Assembly: GCA_001510575.1 (NCBI GenBank)
Contig: LNGK01000014.1
Span: 64,462-128,461, forward strand
Length of the DNA stretch: 64,000 nt
Reading direction: 5' to 3'
DNA from: Knoxdaviesia capensis
Lineage: Eukaryota; Ascomycota; Sordariomycetes; Microascales; Gondwanamycetaceae
In this document: piece by piece, positions 1 through 11,473 of the stretch
How positions within the stretch are numbered: the first letter of the stretch is position 1
How the letters are laid out: each line of letters begins with the position of its first letter
Position numbers and translations under genes: made by a program
The notes under the pieces: generated by a model
Seen by the model: only the letters and a program-made list of their open reading frames with translations
The model's database searches: none
Told to the model about the DNA's origin: nothing

Positions 1-450
1 CGAGACCCGAAGAGGGGGGGAGTGCAGGATACGATGCAATTATGACAGTCAGCTTGAGAGAGAGAGAGAGAGAGACGAAGAGGGGGTGCGAGGTACGCCA
101 TCCCGGTTGACGAAAAAAACTCAAGTGTTGGTGTCGCGTCTTACACATTGTCGAGTCAGACAGACATGATTCTTCGGTCTTCTGCATCGGAATGTGTGTA
201 CTATCGGTTAGGTCAAAGTTTTAGCCCCCCCCCTTGCACCGACAAGGATATCGAGAAGTATCTTTTTTATGGGGCTTTTAGCGCTACTTCTATGTGGGTC
301 CAGGAACCGAGCATACACCTCCCCCTGCTTTGTATCCTGCCTTGACTCTTCAATTCTTGAAGGCATTGACTGAATAAGTTGTTCAGAGGGAAGCCAGCAC
401 CAGAGCCTAGCTACCGTACTCCACGCCCGCCAAAACTCGGACACCCCCCT

Positions 451-497
451 CTCTCTCTCTGTGTGTATGCCTCTGTCTCTCTCTCTCTCTCTTTTTC

Positions 498-548
<51 letters not shown>

Positions 549-579
549 GTGTGTGTCTCTCTCTTTCTCTCTCTTTTTC

Positions 580-636
<57 letters not shown>
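451..636. repeat. CT-rich microsatellite with TGTG interruptions
   Basis: This is a nearly uninterrupted run of CT dinucleotides broken at intervals by short TGTGTG and TTTCT units. It creates artificial Ser/Leu frames on the plus strand and Arg/Glu frames on the minus strand. No coding evidence supports those frames. Confidence 0.95.
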
Positions 637-640
<4 letters not shown>

Positions 641-938
641 GGACTTGGTTTTGTGTAGCGCCTGTTTTGTAGGAAAAAATTGTTTTGTAGGAAGAAAGTT
701 GGGTGGTACGAAGGAAGGAAGAAGAAGAAGAAGAAGAAGTAGCTGTGGAGACGATTTTTTGCTTTGATTAAAAAGAGTACCTTAGGGCTAGGGTTTAAAA
801 TTAGGTTTGGCACTAAGGGGGGCGAAAACATACCGTTGTATGCCAGTAGACAAAGGATCGGGGAAATGTGCTGTGCATCCTAGGGGTCAACAGAGCAAAG
901 GTGAGACAGCAACACACGACCACAGAAGAGAGAAAGGA

Positions 939-968
939 ATGGTGGTGGTGGTGGTGGTGGTGGTGGGT
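939..968. repeat. GGT trinucleotide microsatellite
   Basis: This is a short run of about ten GGT units following an A/G-rich stretch. There is no associated reading frame of interest. Confidence 0.85.
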
Positions 969-3900
969 GGCCTCCCCGGAGTTCGGACCTTTTGGGTGTG
1001 CTTGTCGTTGAAAGAGAGAAGAAGAGGAGAATAAAAGAATAAAAAGAATAAAAGGAACTAATAATACGAAGTCCCACGTCCCAAGCCCGCGCCGCCGTGC
1101 CTTCCGGCGATTTTCGCTCTGGACCTATCACACTAGCAGAGTTTCCCACGATCTCCAAGCTCGATCGCACCGGCTTACGTTTTGCTGCGTGGGTGTGTTC
1201 AGGGCAGGCGCGTTGTGAGCTGCACCTTCCTTGTTATGGGGAGCCTGCCTTTTAAGAATCTGACTGACGTCGTGATCCTGCGATATCAGACACGATTAAT
1301 ATTATGTGAGCATTGGAATCCAACATCTATCCTCACCACGTCGCTTCTACGCGTTCTTTCGTTCCTCCGCGTCTGCTGCAATCGAAGCCTACAAAAGTTT
1401 GGAAAAAACAATCTAAACGTGCCTTTTTCCCCTAGCTTGGCTGGATAGTCCACAGTGTGTTCCTGAAAGTTCCAGCGGCTGTTTGTGGACCACTTTATCG
1501 CAGCGAAGGCCACAATAACAGCCCATTTTTAATTTAAATTTCACGACTTGGTTCAGGCACAGGCAGCGCTGTCATTTCATGGCACGCTGGCGACCAAGGA
1601 AGAAAAGAAATACGACAGAAGAACTCACAATAGACACTTCCACGTGCTGGCTGGACTGGCCAACGGGAGGAAAGACACCGCCCACCTGCCACCACCAGCA
1701 TCATCACCACTTCAGCACCCGGCTGGCCAGGTGGGTTGGAATCTTCTGGTTTCTTTTATTTCTCTTCGTCTTCTTCAGCTATCCTTGATTCCCAATGCTC
1801 TCGCCAACTCCCTGCTCTTGTTTCAGAGCCCGCTGCCCCAGACCGACCAGGCCCTCAAAATCTCACACCGCACCCACCAGCCCAACTTAAAAGCCGTTAG
1901 TATTTTCAATCCCGATAAACTATATTCTGACCGTTTAATTGGTAGCAACAGAAGTTCTCTCTCTCTCTCTCTCTTTTCTATTTAGGCCACCTCCGCCGGC
2001 TCGTTGGCGTTGTCGGCCTTCCTATTTGAGCATAGAGGGGGCCTTTCGTCCCAATCCAGCTTGTGCTTCCAAGCCTCACTCCCATCACCCCAATCACCAA
2101 TCACCGTGGCATGCCTGGGGCGGTGGATCCAGCGGCAAGGCCCATCTGGGGCTTTTGTGGTATGCCGTCAATTTGCCGTCAATGCGCTTTCGCTGGGTTG
2201 CTTGACTGAACATGCAGTACAGTCTGTATAAGTTCTTGACTTATGCAGACTTACACACACACGCACACATACAGTACATGTTGCGTCGCACGTCGGGTGG
2301 GCTTTGCTGACCCCGGAGTTGCCGAGCGGTGGGATAGGGTGCTGTTCCTGCTGTCCTGTAGTGTACAGAATCCATTGTGTTCTCTGCGAGTACTTGTTGC
2401 ATGAGTGTGCGAGAACCTCCAGACGGGAAGTCCCCAAACCCCGACATCCCAACTGGAACAGCTGGCGTGCTGGGAGTCCTCACGACTCATGACTATGTAC
2501 TGTACTGTACACCACACCTTTCTGCGTTCCCCCAAGACTCCGCTCTCCAGCCTGGATATCGGCTCTCTCTTCCTCGGTGACATTGGCCAGCCATTGTATT
2601 GGCTTTCTGACATCAAAAAGTTCCCATCACGTCCCTCCGCGATACCGAGGACAAATCCTTCCCACTTTTCCCCTCTGATAGGAGTTCCCCGACGCCCAAT
2701 CCCTGCATGCATCGCAGTGTGCTCACAAAGGCTCGTTGGGATCTTCACTTACAGTACTGATATTTTGGCCCTCTTGGGTTGACTGCAGCCGTGCCGCTGT
2801 GCCGCTTTGCTGCACGGTGGCCGTCCTCCCCACTTCGTCCTCGTCCCCCCGTCGGTGCGATTTACTTCCCAGTTCCCTCCACAGGTTATCCACCCCAAGA
2901 CCGATAGATGGTCAGAAACCCACTTCCGCCACGCTTCTCTCTGGTCTCGGCGCTGCAGAAGCAGCTTGGGGGCGTGATGCAACCGTAGAATCGTCGCGAT
3001 ACGAGACTCACGTTCTTCCCGATAGCGACGACGGCCACGATATCAAAATGTCTGCGATACTCTATCTTCATTGCATCCGCTGCATGCGGGGCGTGCGTCT
3101 GTCGGATACAATACAATTCTTCTAGTCTCTAGATAGGTAAGATGCCTGCGGTCGTCTTGGCCAGTTTTGATTGCTGTGCCTCTTCAACAGCCACACAATC
3201 CCAGCACGGCGCACGACATTATCCATCCCCGATCGACACGCACGCTCTCTTTAACCCTCCATCCGGCCTCTCCCACGCAGCCTCTGCTATCACCACCCGT
3301 CCACCAACCTGCCCTGACAGGAATGGACGGGCTCGTTATCATCGCCGTCCTCGCAAGGCGACGGCATGGTGGGAGGGCCCCTCAATTGTAGCACGTAGTC
3401 ACGCACCCAGTTACCCAAAGCGTCAAAGTCCCCCCAGACTTGCTGTCCTCCCCCATCCTCCAGATCCTATCTCAATTCCCGTGTGCATCTCTGTGATGCT
3501 TGACAATATGCCAGTGATGTGGCATGTGAAGAGCGTAAGGCAGGGATTGCGATAGCAAAGTGCCGGAGTGTGAATATCGTGTGGCTGACGGTTGCGTGTA
3601 GACGAGAGAGGACAGCATGAAGGCCAAGACGCTGCGAGATCCGATCATAATTTCGGGTATCAATCGTCGTCGCTCTGGATGTTCTGGGACTTCAAACTGC
3701 TTGCGACTGCTTCTCTTCTCCCTTCTCGAGCCTAACCCCGTTTCTGTTAAACTTTCAAGAGCGTGAGGAGTCCTCAACGTCCTTGTCGTATTCACTGACA
3801 CTATTCCCATAAGCTTATAACTCTACGCACACACTTGTGTGAGCCAATCTGCCGATGGCCGCGAAAAAGTGGGGGGCCCGGCTGGAGATTTTAATCAGAG

Positions 3901-5278
3901 TTTGTAGATTAGCACCAGCTGGTTCGATTAGGCCTTCCAGAAGGCAAACGCGACGACTTGTGCGTTTTTGGTGAGCCCGTGCGTTGCTTTTGCTTTACAT
4001 CATCACCACCACTTCGGAAGAAACCGCCCAAGAGACAGACACTGCGACACTGCGCATCGTTGTTTCTCAGGTCTCGGATGGTCTTCCAGCGCCCGTACGT
4101 AGGCCTTTCATCTCATTTTCACGGTGATCGCTTTTCTTCCCGCTTGCTTGGCTCTGCTGAAGAGAAAAGAAAGCTGCCCCTGGCGGTTTCACGCAAAAAT
4201 TACCCGCGTCTCACACGAATAGCCGACAGTTGGGTACCAGCAAACGGCCACCACCCGCTCAGCGGTGTACACCAAGAACTTTGTTCCGTTGCATCAAGAC
4301 GCACACTGAACGAATGAACGAACAATGTTCGGATGAGAGATCCGCGTTGCCCCCATTTCGCTGGGCACGGCACCGCCGCCGCCCCGCGATGGCCAGGTAC
4401 CATCTGCCCCGTTGCTGGCTGGGCGAGTACCACGCTGGCGATCGTGGAGCGCCGAGAGGACGTGCATCTGTGACTGATGTGTCTTTTTGCCAGATGTCCC
4501 ATCCCCCGGCCGCCAAAACATGGGATGAGAACCTGAAGAGCGTCCCCGCTGGGTCGTTGTTTGCCCGCTTCGCACAAACGTAAACCGCCAAGCTGTAGCG
4601 AGATGGCCGGGATCGCCGCAGCGCCTCTCCGAATCGTCCGACACGCCAGACTCTGGACTGGACTGGATATAATGCCCCCAACGTCGCTTTCAGCCTGTTG
4701 CACCTGCGACACCGGCCAAGGGCGGCTCTCTCAGAAGAGGGCGGCGAGAACAGAGTGATGGGATGGGATGGTCAAACTGGGAGGACCCTGAGCAGTTAAT
4801 TCCCCTTGGGCTTCATCGCCGAGCCGGCTATGGGCCATGTTTTGTATGCCCGACCTCTTTTCTCCAGATGCCCGGTTTGTCGCTGCAGCTGAAAAGAGAC
4901 GTGATCGGTCGGCCTGGATGAAGCTGGGAGGCGAGAGTTGGGATATATCTCTCTGGCCCCTCCCCAGTTTTGATGTGCAACTTTGTTTCTCCTTCATTCT
5001 GTCGTTCTTGTTCTCCGTCAGTGTCGAACGGTCTCATACACTGGTTCATCGTCGTCGATGGGCTCTTCTTCTCGCGCGGCTCATAGTAATCATACACTCT
5101 TTTCCTCAACTCTGCCACTTGGATGCAATTGACTTGCCTCTCGTGTCTTCCCCTCGCGCCGTTTTCGTGCCGTCCTCTTTATCTTTCCGCTATACGAGAG
5201 TTCTACCGACTCACCACTCTGCGCTTGAAGCGCTAAACTAACACAGACCGTGACCGAGACCGGCCACAACCGCCACCC

Positions 5279-7170
5279 ATGTCAGTAATCCAGATAATGT
5301 CAGACAAGGGCCCGACGATGGCCATCAACGGCATCGACGGCATCAGCAGCTCCGGCGCGACCTCGCTCGGCCCGTCAATCATCGTGTCCTACCACGACAC
5401 AAGCCCGAACACCAACGGCGACAACTCCCGCGGCATGATCGCGCCGCTGCCGCCGGTGCTGCGCTACGGCCTGACGCTGGTGGCCACCTGCGGCATGCTT
5501 TCGTTTCTCTCGAGCCTCGCGCTGCTCGTGTACCTGTCGTACCGCATGTGGACGTGGCTGCGGCCGGCTGTCAGCCAACACCAGCAAGAACAACACACTA
5601 GCACATCCATATCCGCGCTTGATCGCGCATTCCCGCAGTCGCCGGTGACAGACGTCAACGGCTTCCTCGTCCCAGTAAACCCACTGCGCTGGCCCCCGCC
5701 GCCCGAGCAGTTCAGCATTCCCGAAAAGGCCGACACAGCGTCCCTCCGCTCCACCACATCCCAATCGTCCGCCGCCGCGCTGTGGCACCAGGCCCGCCGC
5801 CACCCGCCCAACCAGTTCCTGGTGCTGATCATCAACCTGCTGCTCGCCGACATCCAGCAGGCCGTCGCCTTCATGCTCAACGTCACGTGGCTGGCGCGCG
5901 ACGCCGTGCAGGAGGGCTCGGCGGCGTGCTGGGCGCAGGGCTGGTTTGTGTCGACGGGCGATCTGGCGTCGTCGGTGTTCATCACGGCGATTGCGGCGCA
6001 CACGTACCTCGGCGTGGTGCGGGACTACCGGCTGCCGCACTGGGCGTTCTACACCATCATTGGGCTGCTGTGGGCGTTTGTGTACGGGACGGCCATTCTG
6101 GGGGTCATCATCACGCGGAACGGTGAGGGTGAGGGCGGCTTATATGTCACCGCGGGTGCGTGGGTAAGTTGCGAGAGCTGACTCGGGAGGGTTGTGCGGA
6201 AGAGTGATGTCGATGCAGGCGCTAACACCACACCTGCTTCTAGTGCTGGATCAACTCGGCGTACCAGGACCTGCGGCTGTCCCTCCACTTCCTGTGGATC
6301 TTCCTCTCGCTCGCCATCACATCGGTGCTGTACGCGATAATCTTCCTGCACATCCAGGGCCTCGCCAGCAAAGCCGGCCGCGTGCCCGCCCGCATCCAAC
6401 ACACCGCCGCCTCACGCGCCGAGCACTACCCCAATCCGGACCCCAACAGCGCCGCCGCCGGGGAGAGCAACGAGAACACCGCGCCGACAAGCCCCCGCTC
6501 GTTCGTTTCCGGCTCCTCATCGTCGGCCTCGTCATCCCAAAAGGCCCTGCCGCCCATCCCCAGCTACGCGCGCCAGCAGACCTTCCTGCTGTACCCGATC
6601 ATCTACGTGTGCTGCACCACGCCGCTGGCGGCCACGCGGCTGGCGTCGATGGCCGGCACCGAGGTGTCGCTCGCCTTCTTCTGCTTCGCGGGCGCCATGA
6701 TTGCCTGCAACGGCTGGCTCGACGTGGTGCTGTACAGCACCACGCGCCGCGCGATTGTGTTCTCGGGCGACTCGCCGCCCGACGAGGACACCGGGCTGGG
6801 CACGTTTGCCTTCATGCGCACGCCGCCCGCGCCGCCGCAGTTCGGCAACCTGGTGGTTGTCACCGCCGGCCGGCCGGCGGCGGCGGACCGCAAGCAGGCG
6901 GCGTCGTCGTCGTCGCGCGGGCGGAGGTACTGGGACCGGCTGAACGCAGCGCCGCCGGCGGGATTGAAGCATGGGCCGAACAGCGCAAGCGCCGAGTCGC
7001 TGCGCGGGTTTGGCATGGGGCGCGGCGAGATCATGGGCATGGCGATCCAGTGCGAGACCACCACGTCGGTGTCGGTGGAAATCGACCCTGAGGCGGCGTT
7101 GCGGCCGACACGCCGGTCCAGCTTTTCTACCACGCAAGGCCCTGTCCCGGCAGTGAATCTGACGAGATAG
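5279..7170 (+). CDS. Fungal seven-transmembrane G-protein-coupled receptor
   Basis: This is a predicted plasma-membrane receptor signalling through heterotrimeric G protein. There are two exons, 5279-6163 and 6244-7170, with a phase-0 intron (GTAAGT...TAG), giving 603 residues. TM1 is at about residues 61-88. After a loop, TM2 (starting NQFLVLIINLLLAD) and further helices follow, including CWAQGWF and AGAWCWINSAY, which is split by the intron and is typical of the Git3/cAMP-receptor-like fungal GPCRs. A long, Ser/Pro-rich third cytoplasmic loop precedes two more helices (YPIIYV...PLAATRLASM, then GAMIACNGWLDVVLYSTTRR), a pattern shared by nutrient-sensing fungal receptors. The C-terminal tail is basic and Ser-rich. 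The start is the first ATG of the open frame, and a second Met is seven residues in. Family assignment is good. The ligand and the exact subclass (Git3-like versus cAMP-receptor-like) are not resolvable by eye. Confidence 0.85.
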
Positions 7171-7947
7171 AGGGGTGTGGTAGCGGAGATTTGCCAGGCT
7201 GTCGATCCCATGTCCGGCCAAAGGGGTGCCGGGCGGCGTTTCTGACTCTAGTTCACCGCGTGGATATTTCTGTTTTCGGCTCGGACTACCGGTTTGTGCC
7301 GGGCTGTTTTGTGTCTGCCTAGTTTGTACGTATAATGAGTGAAGGGTTATGATGGATTGATGGTCGATATCACAGATAGAGTTTCACGGATTGGATATAT
7401 GAACGCTGTACCTGACTTATACGCAGCTTCAAGCACTGCTCGCCGTGATGTTGCAACCAGTCCCGGCTCAGATCCTCCGTGTCCCTCTACGGCCCCCCCG
7501 AGAACTCCTCCGTGCAAGATAAATCCCCCGCTGGGCTTGGGCCGCCAATAGGCGTCCATGTCCGGCCGGCCCCACTTTCCACACTCGCCAATGCCGTCAT
7601 CAAATCCGGGACCACATTTCGGCCCGTTTGTGTGGCCCCGCTAAAAAAGAGGGCATCCCACTTCTCGTATGCTTTTCTTTCTTTCGGACAAACATAATCG
7701 AAGGATCTTTTTTCATCAAGCGTCTTGAGAAGTAAGTTTCGTATTCCTCTTGGAGAGATAGCTTTTCTTTTTCTTTTTTTTTCTGTTCGTGAAGAGTCCC
7801 GGTTTTCCTGTTCCTCTACGCTTCGCTTTCGGCTCATCTCAAGTCCAGCCCGCCCGACGCTTCTTTTTTTCTGCGACCCCTCTTCACTTCGTTTCTGCAT
7901 CTTATACGGGTTTCTCTAACCTCACTTCAGCTCAAAACATCTGCAAA
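7171..7947. other. Intergenic region with pyrimidine-rich leader
   Basis: Between two plus-strand genes lies 777 bp with no supported gene. The last 200 bases are strongly CT-rich on the plus strand (for example around 7763-7790), as is usual for fungal 5' leaders just upstream of a start codon, so this part is probably promoter and 5' UTR of the oxidoreductase. Confidence 0.6.
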
Positions 7948-9117
7948 ATGGCGTCTCCCGAACCCATCCAAGTCGGAGTGATCGGCTACGGGTAAGCTCT
8001 GATCTCTTCCCTCTATACGACGACGGCTGCTTTCATCTCCCAGACCCGTAACTAACACCACCCCCCCAGCCTGTCCGCAAAGGTCTTCCACATCCCCTTC
8101 ATCCTCAACTCCCCCTCTTTCGCCCTGCACGCCATCGTCCAGCGCACCCCCTCGGCCGCGTCGTCCGCCCCCGCCGACCACCCGGATGTGGCCCACTACA
8201 CCACCACCGACGCGCTGCTCGCCGACCCCGCCGTCGCGCTGGTGATCGTCACCACCCCGCCCAACACGCACTTCGACCTCACGGCCGCCGCGCTCGCCGC
8301 CGGGAAACACGTTCTCGTCGAGAAACCCTTCGTGCCGACCGCTGCGCAGGCCGCCGAGCTCGCGGCCCTCGCACGCAAGCATGCGCGCGTGCTGTGCGTG
8401 TACCAGAACCGCCGCTGGGACGCCGACTTCCTCACCGTGCGCGGGCTGCTCGCGCAACACGCGCTCGGCGACCGCATCGTTGAGTTCGAGACCCACTTCG
8501 ACCGCTTCCGCCCCGCCCGCCCGTCCACCTGGAAGGGCGCGCTGGGCCTGGCGGCCGGCGGCGGCCCGCTGTTTGATCTCGGCACGCACCTGATCGACCA
8601 GGCGTATGTGCTGTTCGGCATGCCGGCGCGCGTGCACGGTACGCTGCTGAACCTGCGCGACGGCCGCATGGGCGCCACCGACGACGCGGACAGCGTCACT
8701 GCGCAGCTGACGTATGCCGACGGCCTTGTCGTGCTGGTGCGCGCCAGCGTGATGAGCGTGGAGGCGCGCCAGCCGCGCTTCTGGGTGCGCGGCACCAAGG
8801 GCAGCTTCCGCACCACTGGCTTGGATCCCCAGGAGGACCAGCTGCGCCATGGCATGACCCTGACCGATCCGCAGTTCGGCCACGGCTCGGCGCCCGGCGT
8901 GCTGTGCTCGGTTGCCGACGACGGGTCGTTCATCGAGAAGGAGTTCCCCATCGTCGAGCCTGAGACGTACACCCCGCTGTTTGAGGGCCTCGCCAAGGCT
9001 ATTCGGTCTGGCCGCGAGGAGGACATCCCTGTTACCGCTTCGCAGGCGGGCGATGTTCTGCGTATCATCGAAGGCATCATTGAAAGCTCGCGGACGGGTG
9101 CCGCCGTCATCTTTTAG
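7948..9117 (+). CDS. Gfo/Idh/MocA-family NAD(P)-dependent oxidoreductase
   Basis: This is a probable cytosolic dehydrogenase acting on a sugar, polyol or related substrate. There are two exons, 7948-7991 and 8070-9117, with a phase-2 intron (GTAAGC...CAG), giving 363 residues, the usual family length. The intron splits the Rossmann glycine motif: exon 1 ends in VGVIGYG and exon 2 continues LSAKVFHIPF. Further motifs are TTPPNTHFDLTAAALAAGKH, VLVEKPFV with the catalytic-type Lys of the EKP motif, and DLGTHLIDQAY, the substrate-binding DxGxHxxD motif. Codon use is strongly biased to C/G in third positions, as in the neighbouring genes. It is tail to tail with the acyltransferase gene. The substrate cannot be named from sequence; related fungal and bacterial proteins (YdgJ type) are mostly uncharacterised. 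Confidence 0.9.
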
Positions 9118-9969
9118 TTCGAGTCGCTAGTTGACTGGAACATGTGGAAATGGGCAGCATGAAGTGTGCGCACGAGCCATGTCTCCATCGGCATTCATGC
9201 GCTGTTCGAGGCACATTTAACAACGCTTGACTCCCTTAATATAACCATACTGACGTTCACTTGTTACATATTCTGAACGCTTGTACTATAATAATTCAAT
9301 GAAAACCCTGTGCATCGCTACACTGACTGTAACCAAGAAGCATCTCCCAAACCGTGCTAACCACTTTCGAAACAAAAAAGATATTATGTCTATCAATACC
9401 ATGAGAAATCCAACACCAAAAGCAATAATATAACCTGAAAGAGAAGCAAGCCGAGGAAAGAATAGAGAAAGAGAGTTAAGAAGAATCTCGGAACGCGAAA
9501 CCCGATGAGCACATCCGCAAGCTTCAGACATTGAGCTGGATATCGTAACCGCCATTGCGTCCGGGTTTGGCAATCTCGTAGGTGCTGCTGCGTCGGGGTA
9601 GGTCTGCACGCAGGGGGAGAGGGATAGAAGGCGTAGGGAGTGGCCATGCTGGCGGCCGCGTAAAAAACAACTCAAGAAGAGCCAAGTCGGTCGCTGGCGA
9701 GGTATGCGTGATCCGAAGGGCACAAAAGGAAGATTTGGCCGAGTGCCAATGAAGTGAAATACCATCGTAGCTCCATGTATATATAACTATTCAAAAAGCA
9801 TGAAGTGAAAGCGAAAAACGCGCCGAGAGAGACTGCATAACCAAGAAAGACCAGAAGGCGTGTATGAAAGGAGAGAGGCGAGTTGAGAGGATGGACACAG
9901 GCAGACGTATCCGCAGTCGAGGAAGGCATGAGCCTTTCAGGAGACAACTGCCGAGCCTCGAGGACCCGC
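9118..9969. other. Convergent intergenic region
   Basis: This is 852 bp between the 3' ends of two converging genes. It is A/T-rich around 9225-9450 and contains no supported gene, so it presumably holds both 3' UTRs and polyadenylation signals. Confidence 0.6.
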
Positions 9970-11473
9970 CTAGCGAGAGAAGACCATCCAGAACAAGCGG
10001 TAGATGAGGTACAGGGCGATGACAATCTGATACACCTTGATGATCTCCAGCGGGCTTCTCGTGCGAACCGTGGTCTCGATGTATCCACCGACGCCAGCAG
10101 CGCTCTTCGACTTTCCCGAAGGGACCGGCAGCGCCGGCAGGCGGCCGTTCGTCAGATACTCCTCGAGGAAGGCATCCTTCTCGTACCAGCGCTCGCGCAG
10201 CCAGATGTCGAACTCTTCTTGCGTGCCGAGCGGGATGTCGGCGACACGGAAGCGGCGCCAGTGGAAGTTGACAGATTTTGGCGGCCGGCCCTCGAAGTAG
10301 GTACTGGACAGTGTGAAGTAGTTCTCGCCGTACTTGCCGCGCCTGTAAGTTGGGTCGGTGATGGAGAGTTAGCAGGGCCATCCATGGATGATGGACAGCT
10401 ACACGCGAGAAGTGCGGCAGCGCGGTACAACAGCCAGCCATGGGCGCATGCACAGGAAGAGTCTCGAAGTAGGCGAGATGACTAGAAAAGAAAAGAGCAC
10501 TTACGGAACACCTTCATAGGCAACAGTACAGTCGTAGACGTATTCAACGGTATCCTTGAGCTGGGTCAGACAGAAGTAGATTCCGGTGCTCCGCGGCAGC
10601 AGGATATGCGCCGGGTCCTTGTATCCCATGGTCTCGGCCCACTTTGCCGATCGGACACGGCCGTTATCCGAGATGTTGGTGCCTTCCGGAAACAGCAACA
10701 GCCACATGGGATCGAGATATTCTTTGCCGTCGGGGCTGACGCGCTTCTCGGAAAGCTTTGCAAGACGGTGGGCCATGCGCGGTTGGTCAGTAGCCATCTT
10801 GCGCGACATGAAGATAAAGTCGTAGAACATCATGCCGGTTCCCAGAACCGGGATGTACTTGAGCGACTCCTTGAGGATGATGTAAATATGCCCGTGCATA
10901 TGCGGGTTGTTCTCGTAACCAGCCCACCAGAGATAAAGCCAGTCGGTGTAGATCTGGTGATTGGCCATCATCACCATGCGCTCGGGGAAGGAAAACTTGA
11001 CATGGCCATCGGGGCCCATGGTGATTTGGCCGGCGACAGAGGCATCGCCACTGATGCGGATAACGGTTGGACCCCACCACTGGGTGATGCTGACGGCCAG
11101 CAGGGCGAACGACTCTTTGGTGAGAGCCATGTAGCTCTTGAACATCTCTTTGTCATACCACCAGAGGGGGCTTCCAACGATCTGAGTGATGTGGATTCTG
11201 CGGGAGAAAAAGGGCACGCCTCTGTTAGTATCTACTGTATAGGAAGCGAGGAGTGCAAGCAGCACGCAGAGTGTATGGTACGTGCAACAAGCAGAGGGAA
11301 CCATACGCTGTGCAGCCAACAAAGAAGTAGACGGCGAGAGCCAGGCCGCGCAGAAATTGCATGGCCCGGCCGTACCGGATCTCGCCGGCGGGGTGGACAT
11401 CGGGCGACTCAGGCCGGGCCGGGACGGCGCCGTTGGCGGCAGGGTTGCCGGAAAGGCCGGAAGGAGAGGCCAT
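9970..11473 (-). CDS. Membrane-bound lysophospholipid acyltransferase (LPLAT, LCLAT1/Cst26-like)
   Basis: It transfers a fatty acyl chain to a lysophospholipid, most likely in the ER. Three minus-strand exons, 11473-11307, 11197-10505 and 10342-9970, give 410 residues; both introns are phase 2. Intron 1 (11198-11306) has donor GTATGG and a perfect yeast-type branch sequence TACTAAC; intron 2 (10343-10504) has donor GTAAGT. A hydrophobic segment near residues 40-55 is followed by the acyltransferase block: NHQIYTDW is the HX4D catalytic motif and FPEGTNIS is motif III. A C-terminal hydrophobic helix, VYQIVIALYLIYRLFW, ends shortly before the stop. This arrangement resembles yeast Cst26/YDR018C and human LCLAT1/AGPAT5, so a role in phosphatidylinositol or lysophosphatidate remodelling is an inference. 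It is divergent from the NAD kinase gene across a 2.9-kb spacer. Confidence 0.9.

Larger units (their letters stand above)
1..5278. other. Gene-poor leading segment with microsatellites
   Basis: No convincing gene was found in these 5.3 kb. The open frames are short, lack recognisable domains and overlap one another on both strands. Several simple repeats lie here: a GA run near 55-75, a long CT/TGTG tract near 451-636, GAA repeats near 711-740, GGT repeats near 939-968 and a CT run near 1956-1975. The last several hundred bases are pyrimidine-rich and probably hold the promoter and 5' leader of the receptor gene that follows. An unannotated small or non-coding RNA gene cannot be excluded. 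Confidence 0.6.

Noticed and set aside
208..831. Minus-strand frame of 207 codons rich in Arg-Glu
   Set aside because: It is produced by the CT/GA microsatellite; no domain or splice structure supports it.
2310..2360. tRNA-like string GTTGCCGAGCGGT resembling a Leu/Ser D-arm
   Set aside because: No anticodon arm, T-arm or acceptor stem follows; isolated short match.
6192..7091. Arg/Pro/His-rich plus-strand frame (299 codons) over receptor exon 2
   Set aside because: Out-of-frame shadow of the receptor; its composition reflects GC bias only.
7927..8883. Long antisense frame (318 codons) over the oxidoreductase
   Set aside because: The plus strand carries all Gfo/Idh/MocA motifs. Long antisense frames are expected in GC-rich coding sequence with biased third positions.
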